Position numbers and translations under genes: made by a program. Below, piece by piece: positions 32,498 to 36,393 of a stretch of 36,393 bases of DNA; position 1 is the stretch's first letter; every line of letters starts with the position of its first letter. Under the pieces are notes generated by a model. The model did no database searches and was not told where the DNA came from. It was given only the letters and a program-made list of their open reading frames with translations. This stretch comes from an uncultured Enterobacterales bacterium (GTDB taxonomy: Bacteria; Pseudomonadota; Gammaproteobacteria; Enterobacterales; Psychrobiaceae): assembly GCA_937981905.1 (NCBI GenBank), contig CALJMY010000221.1:1-36393 (forward strand), written 5' to 3'.

Positions 32498-32505
32498 ACA
32501 GCTAA

Positions 32506-33045
32506 TTACCACATTAAATCATCAGGAATTTGGAAGTCTGCATACGGGTCATCTTCATCAACTTCTGTAGGTTGATTATCATTTTGTAAGATAAGGTATT
32601 TTTCATCAACAGCTGCAATTTTCTCAGCCGCTTGTGTCGGTAGTAAATAAACTACGCCATCTACATAACAAATTGATACACGGCCTTTAACAACAGCATT
32701 GTGAGTTACGTCATCAAGTAACAAGCGTTTTACTTTGCCTTCTAAAACATAGTTATATTCCACTTCACCTGCATAGTCTTTAATATGAAGCTGGAGTACC
32801 ATTTGTTTTACTTTGCCTTGCTCTGATTTTTCATCAAGTGCTTTTTTGATTACTTGATTCTTTTTAGCATCAATCTCAGCTTGTTCTGCTTTTTTCTTAT
32901 TTAATTCATCTTGCAACGTAGTGTCTTGTGCTGCTTGATTCTTACGAACGGCTTTGTTTTTCTTACGTTTTTCACTGCGAATTTGATTAGCAGATTGTTT
33001 GTTAGCCAAACCTGCTTTTAATAGTTGCTCTTGAAGAGAAGCCAT
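32506..33045 (-). CDS. DUF2058 family protein (YaiL-like, nucleoprotein-associated)
   Basis: A 179-residue protein of the DUF2058/YaiL family. The N-terminal half is a highly charged helix (SLQEQLLKAGLANKQSANQI, then long Lys/Glu/Gln/Ala-rich segments to about residue 85) followed by a compact beta domain (YNYVLEGKVKRLLLDDVTH, RVSICYVDGVVYLLP). E. coli YaiL is described as a nucleoprotein/polynucleotide-associated enzyme, but the function is not defined. AAGG six bases upstream supports the ATG. Here it occupies the slot after nadD where rsfS–rlmH are often found. Confidence 0.88.
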   Translation of the reverse strand: MASLQEQLLKAGLANKQSANQIRSEKRKKNKAVRKNQAAQDTTLQDELNKKKAEQAEIDAKKNQVIKKALDEKSEQGKVKQMVLQLHIKDYAGEVEYNYVLEGKVKRLLLDDVTHNAVVKGRVSICYVDGVVYLLPTQAAEKIAAVDEKYLILQNDNQPTEVDEDDPYADFQIPDDLMW

Positions 33046-33149
33046 GAGGCACCTTATTTAAATTAATGTTATATAGCGGCATGATATCAATGCCATTATG
33101 TATTTTCTAGAGATAATAACTATACAGATCAAGTTTTTTGGGAGAGTCA

Positions 33150-33809
33150 CTAAGAAAGGTAAAGTTGATGCTTTTTAATATAGTTTTCAACCGCAGGAGG
33201 CGTTAAATAGCTAATAGCTTGTGCTTTATTAGTCAATTCGCGAATATTAGATGATGAAATTTGCAAAGGGTGCGCTTGATGTAAATAAATAGCGCCGCCT
33301 AATGAACTATGTAAGTCTTGCATAGATGTTGTTTGATAAGTATTAAGCAACTGCGTTGTTTGTTCATCACTAATATCATAGCCCGGGCGATGTGATACAA
33401 CTAGGTGACAATGGCTTAAAATATCTTGCCAACGATGCCACCGCGTAAAAGACAATAATGAATCTAATCCCATCAAAAAGAAAAGTGGGGAATTTGGATG
33501 CTTATTCCTAAAATGTTCAATGGTGTTAATGGTAAATGAAATGTCTTTACGAGTCATTTCATAATCACTAACTTCAAATTTCACGCAATCACTTATTGCT
33601 AATTTAAGCATATTAAAACGATGTTCATTATTGCGTTGAACACTATCATTATTGATGAGCTGTTTACCCGACTTATGAGGTGAAACAAAGGTTGGCATAA
33701 ATGTTATTTTTGTTAAGTTTAAGTCCTGACATATGTCTAAAGCACTACGTAAATGTCCGTGGTGAACTGGATTAAACGAACCGCCAAAAATACCAATAGA
33801 AGGCGTCAT
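33150..33809 (-). CDS. nadD: Nicotinate-nucleotide adenylyltransferase
   Basis: A 219-residue enzyme converting nicotinate mononucleotide to deamido-NAD in NAD synthesis. The nucleotidyltransferase signature GGSFNPVHHGH (residues 9-19) and the C-terminal ISSSNIREL are present. An upstream TTG (33815) would overlap holA; the ATG at 33809 overlaps the holA stop by one base (TAATG), the usual coupling arrangement, and is preferred. It is the last gene of the leuS–lptE–holA–nadD operon seen here. Confidence 0.95.
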   Translation of the reverse strand: MTPSIGIFGGSFNPVHHGHLRSALDICQDLNLTKITFMPTFVSPHKSGKQLINNDSVQRNNEHRFNMLKLAISDCVKFEVSDYEMTRKDISFTINTIEHFRNKHPNSPLFFLMGLDSLLSFTRWHRWQDILSHCHLVVSHRPGYDISDEQTTQLLNTYQTTSMQDLHSSLGGAIYLHQAHPLQISSSNIRELTNKAQAISYLTPPAVENYIKKHQLYLS

Positions 33810-34810
33810 TAACAATCACCTGTTATAGATAGCGCTAATTGGACTACTTGATCCCAAGCAAGCTCGTATTCTAATTTAATTGATTGTTCGAATTCACTTA
33901 GTAATCCCATGGACGTCATTAACGATGGCAATGATAAACGTGATAATGCACTATTAAATAGCTTTTGACGAGATGCCCAAACACGTTCCTTTTGAAATAT
34001 AGCCGCGATTGGTTCTTTGCATAATTGTGCTTTCTTTAATATTACTAATAAATTAAGTTCACGTTTGAATGCCCAAAACAGTAATTGAGGTTCAATTTCA
34101 TCACGTTGTAATCCACGTAAAATTTTGAGGGTATTATTAGCATTACCACTTAGCAGAGCATCTTGTAATTCAAATAAGTTAAATCGAGATTGATTAGTAA
34201 CGCGTTGTTTAAGTGTCTTGATATCGAGACGTTGATTGCCAACTTGCAAAGATAATTTTTCTAACTCTTGGCTTGCCGCTAGTAAGTTACCTTCAAACAT
34301 TTGAGAAAGTAATTGCAATGCATCAAGTTCTATATTTAATTGCTGCTTGGTCACTTCCTGTTTTAACCATTGCGTGAAATGATGGCCTTCAGGTTGAGTT
34401 ACTGCAACAAATAATCCTTTAGCATCTAATGCTTTAAACCATTTGGCTTTTTGTGTATCACTAGCCGCTTTAGGTCCATGAATTAACAAAACAGTGTCTT
34501 GGGTTTGATCACTTATAAAGCGTGTTATAGCTTTACTGCCTTCTTGTCCTGGTTTTAACGACGTTAACTCTAACTCAATAAGTTGTCGTGAGGAGAAAAG
34601 AGATAGGTTTTGTCCTGAGCTATTAAGCGATTGCCAATCAAATTGTGGACTTTGAGTTAATGATATCCGTTCATCATAACCTTGAGATAAACAATATTGT
34701 CTAATTTTATCAATCGATTGTGTTTTTTGTAGTGGTTCGTCGCCTAACACCATATAAACAGGATGAATTTTATTTAGCGATTGTGTTAGTTGATTAACAT
34801 AAATACGCAT
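33809..34810 (-). CDS. holA: DNA polymerase III delta subunit
   Basis: A 333-residue clamp-loader wrench subunit (E. coli 343) that opens the beta clamp. The N-terminal MRIYVNQLTQSL… PVYMVLGDEPLQK segment, the middle AKWFKALDAKGLFVAV and the C-terminal helical domain with LQDALLSGNANNTLKILRGL and LELLFWAF-like block (PQLLFWAFKREL) match HolA. Three bases separate it from lptE, and it is coupled to nadD, as in E. coli. Confidence 0.94.
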   Translation of the reverse strand: MRIYVNQLTQSLNKIHPVYMVLGDEPLQKTQSIDKIRQYCLSQGYDERISLTQSPQFDWQSLNSSGQNLSLFSSRQLIELELTSLKPGQEGSKAITRFISDQTQDTVLLIHGPKAASDTQKAKWFKALDAKGLFVAVTQPEGHHFTQWLKQEVTKQQLNIELDALQLLSQMFEGNLLAASQELEKLSLQVGNQRLDIKTLKQRVTNQSRFNLFELQDALLSGNANNTLKILRGLQRDEIEPQLLFWAFKRELNLLVILKKAQLCKEPIAAIFQKERVWASRQKLFNSALSRLSLPSLMTSMGLLSEFEQSIKLEYELAWDQVVQLALSITGDC

Positions 34811-34813
34811 AAA

Positions 34814-35326
34814 TTAAGGGAGCTGGCTAAGTTGTTGCACGATTTTTATCGCAGCTTCTTGACGAACTTCACGAAGGAGTTGTTCGCGCTCTCTGCTTTT
34901 AGCTTGTGCCGTTTGAGGATCGTCTAAATAATCTCGGCGTATATTTACCATAAAAGATTGTGGCTCTTGCTGCTCAATAATAACTTTATACGCTAAAGAA
35001 TAAATTAGTTCATATTCAGCCACTTGACCTGATGAAAATAACGAAAGTGTACCGCGTTCAAAGGTTTCTTTACCTAAACTAAGTAGTGGCGCTGTTTTAT
35101 CATCGATAATTGTTGCGTTGTATTGAAGTAAGGTTGCTTTAACAAGTCTAGTTATTTCACTGTACTTATCACTACTTTGTAACTGTAGCTGCTGTAATGA
35201 AGTAGGGAGTTGATAACTGTTTTTTAAGTGAAAACCACAACCGGTTAACAAACTAATTGTTAAGGTTAGGAATAGAAATTGTGTTGTTTTTTTTGATATT
35301 TTAAGCAATGGATGCCTCGCTATCAT
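34814..35326 (-). CDS. lptE: LPS-assembly lipoprotein LptE
   Basis: A 170-residue outer-membrane lipoprotein that plugs the LptD translocon for lipopolysaccharide export. The signal peptide ends in the lipobox LTGC with lipidated C30, followed by GFHLKNSYQLP, the typical start of mature LptE. Two further family blocks are visible: YELIYSLAYKV and REREQLLREVRQEAA. Aspartate is not at +2 (Gly is), consistent with outer-membrane sorting. No Shine-Dalgarno is obvious at the ATG. It sits in the conserved leuS–lptE–holA slot. Confidence 0.94.
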   Translation of the reverse strand: MIARHPLLKISKKTTQFLFLTLTISLLTGCGFHLKNSYQLPTSLQQLQLQSSDKYSEITRLVKATLLQYNATIIDDKTAPLLSLGKETFERGTLSLFSSGQVAEYELIYSLAYKVIIEQQEPQSFMVNIRRDYLDDPQTAQAKSREREQLLREVRQEAAIKIVQQLSQLP

Positions 35327-35338
35327 GAGTATTCAAAA

Positions 35339-35364
35339 GTAAGGTGAGGTATATCTCACCTTAC
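35339..35364 (-). other. Perfect 10-bp hairpin between leuS and lptE
   Basis: GTAAGGTGAG (35339-35348) and CTCACCTTAC (35355-35364) are exact reverse complements with a 6-base loop. On the minus strand only TTTT follows. It may be an attenuator, processing site or weak terminator that sets leuS versus lptE expression. Confidence 0.6.
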
Positions 35365-35394
35365 AATTTCATCTAATATAAATATTGAAGTGAT

Positions 35395-36393
35395 TTAGCT
35401 CGCTACAATATTCACTAATTTACCAGGAATTACAATTACTTTACGAATTGTTAAGCCGTCTGTAAATCTTAAAACGTCAGCATCTTCAAGCGCTAACTTT
35501 TCGATATCATCTTTTGATAAATCAGGGGCAACACTTAGTTTTGCACGTAACTTACCGTTTACTTGAACAATAATAAGTTTTGATTGTTCAACTAATGCAG
35601 ACTCATCAACTGTTGGCCAGTCAACAAATGCAAGATTGTCATCGTGACCTAGTGCATTATGCAGTTCATGACAAATATGCGGTGCAATAGGCGCTAACAT
35701 CTTAACGATAGCTTCAATTGCTTCACCCATAATAGCTCTGTCTTGCTCGTCTTTTGTTGGTGCTTTGTATAAACGATTAACTAATTCCATTACCGCTGCG
35801 ATAGCTGTGTTGAATGTTTGGCGACGACCAATATCATCAGACACCTTAGCAATAGTTTTATGAACCTCACGGCGCAATGCCTTTTGGTTATCCGTTAATG
35901 AACCAGCATTAAGAGCTGGTGTATCGCCTAATTCAATGTGGTTATACGCTAAACGCCAAACACGTTTAAGGAAACGGTTTGCGCCTTCAACAGCTGAATC
36001 TACCCATTCAAGTGTTTGTTCAGCAGGTGCTGCAAACATAATAAATAAACGCACAGTGTCAGCGCCATATTTATCAATCATCACTTGTGGGTCAATACCG
36101 TTGTTTTTAGATTTTGACATCTTACTCATGCCAGCGTGTTGAATTTCTTCACCCGTTGACTTTTGAGTTGCGCTAATTACTTGGCCTTTGTCGTTGGTTT
36201 TCGTTTCAACATCATCTAAAAAGATCCACTCTTTAGTGCCTTTTTCGTCAAGCTTGAAGTAAGCATCAGAAAGTACCATGCCTTGAGTTAAAAGTTTTTT
36301 GAACGGTTCATTGCTATCAACTAACCCTTGGTCACGCAATAGCTTATGGAAGAAGCGTGCGTATAGTAAATGTAAGATAGCATGTTCGATACC
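35395..36393 (-). CDS. leuS: Leucyl-tRNA synthetase, C-terminal part (runs off the window)
   Basis: The frame is open from the stop at 35395 to the right edge, giving 332 residues of the C-terminal portion of this class I synthetase; the N-terminal two thirds lie outside. The entry segment [19 protein letters not shown] and the KMSKS signature ([13 protein letters not shown]) mark the catalytic core, followed by [19 protein letters not shown], the anticodon-binding helical domain, and the C-terminal domain ending in [17 protein letters not shown] codon at 36339 within the frame is not a start. It leads the leuS–lptE–holA–nadD operon. Confidence 0.97.
   Translation of the reverse strand, partial: GIEHAILHLLYARFFHKLLRDQGLVDSNEPFKKLLTQGMVLSDAYFKLDEKGTKEWIFLDDVETKTNDKGQVISATQKSTGEEIQHAGMSKMSKSKNNGIDPQVMIDKYGADTVRLFIMFAAPAEQTLEWVDSAVEGANRFLKRVWRLAYNHIELGDTPALNAGSLTDNQKALRREVHKTIAKVSDDIGRRQTFNTAIAAVMELVNRLYKAPTKDEQDRAIMGEAIEAIVKMLAPIAPHICHELHNALGHDDNLAFVDWPTVDESALVEQSKLIIVQVNGKLRAKLSVAPDLSKDDIEKLALEDADVLRFTDGLTIRKVIVIPGKLVNIVAS

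Noticed and set aside
32198-32505. tRNA-linked attachment site or integrated element
   Set aside because: No integrase, no direct repeat of a tRNA 3' end and only housekeeping genes on both sides.

Overview
The window looks like an ordinary stretch of chromosome from an AT-rich, probably marine gammaproteobacterium. I infer the order Alteromonadales (Colwellia/Thalassotalea/Psychrosphaera-like) from three things: the AT-rich composition, the conserved gene blocks rluE–mnmA–hflD–purB, cspD/clpS–clpA–infA–bpt–aat–trxB, ald/lrp–ftsK–lolA–rarA–crcB–serS and leuS–lptE–holA–nadD, and the presence of Bpt and a DUF2058 protein. The genus is not proven.

Layout. 1–166: C-terminal tail of an unidentified, possibly beta-barrel protein. 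330–5226: EamA transporter, SAM methyltransferase, small membrane protein, quinone-linked D-lactate dehydrogenase (dld) and a DUF1285 protein. 5388–10714 (minus strand): roxA, purB, hflD, mnmA, rluE, covering ribosomal protein hydroxylation, purine synthesis and tRNA/rRNA modification. 10793–15723: an N-degron proteolysis block in which both aminoacyl transferases (Aat, Bpt), the adaptor ClpS and the unfoldase ClpA sit together with cspD and infA. 15804–17339: a small secreted glycine-zipper protein and trxB. 17669–21091: a signal-peptide-bearing KatG divergent from OxyR. 21163–22911: alanine dehydrogenase divergent from Lrp. 23143–29577: ftsK, lolA, rarA, crcB and serS in one direction. 29771–31933: a glutaredoxin, an unknown 156-residue protein and a GGDEF diguanylate cyclase. 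32198–32402 (minus): tRNA-Arg(ACG) and tRNA-Ser(GCT) with a consensus-like promoter. 32506–36393 (minus): DUF2058, nadD, holA, lptE and the 3' part of leuS.

Themes. Oxidative stress and redox recur (KatG, OxyR, TrxB, glutaredoxin). Translation and protein quality control dominate the rest (SerS, LeuS, IF-1, RluE, MnmA, RoxA, N-degron pathway).

Start codons were revised from Shine-Dalgarno, promoter or family evidence for the methyltransferase, hflD, oxyR, lrp, crcB, serS and nadD. Several strong hairpins and palindromes lie between genes. G·U-versus-C·A asymmetry assigns some of them to the minus-strand RNA. I found no mobile element, CRISPR array, prophage, defence island or biosynthetic cluster, and nothing that convincingly forms an undescribed system. 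The best loose ends are the two small unknown proteins, the hairpin that includes the tRNA-Ser CCA end, the roxA upstream palindrome and the candidate operators near dld, oxyR/katG and ald/lrp.
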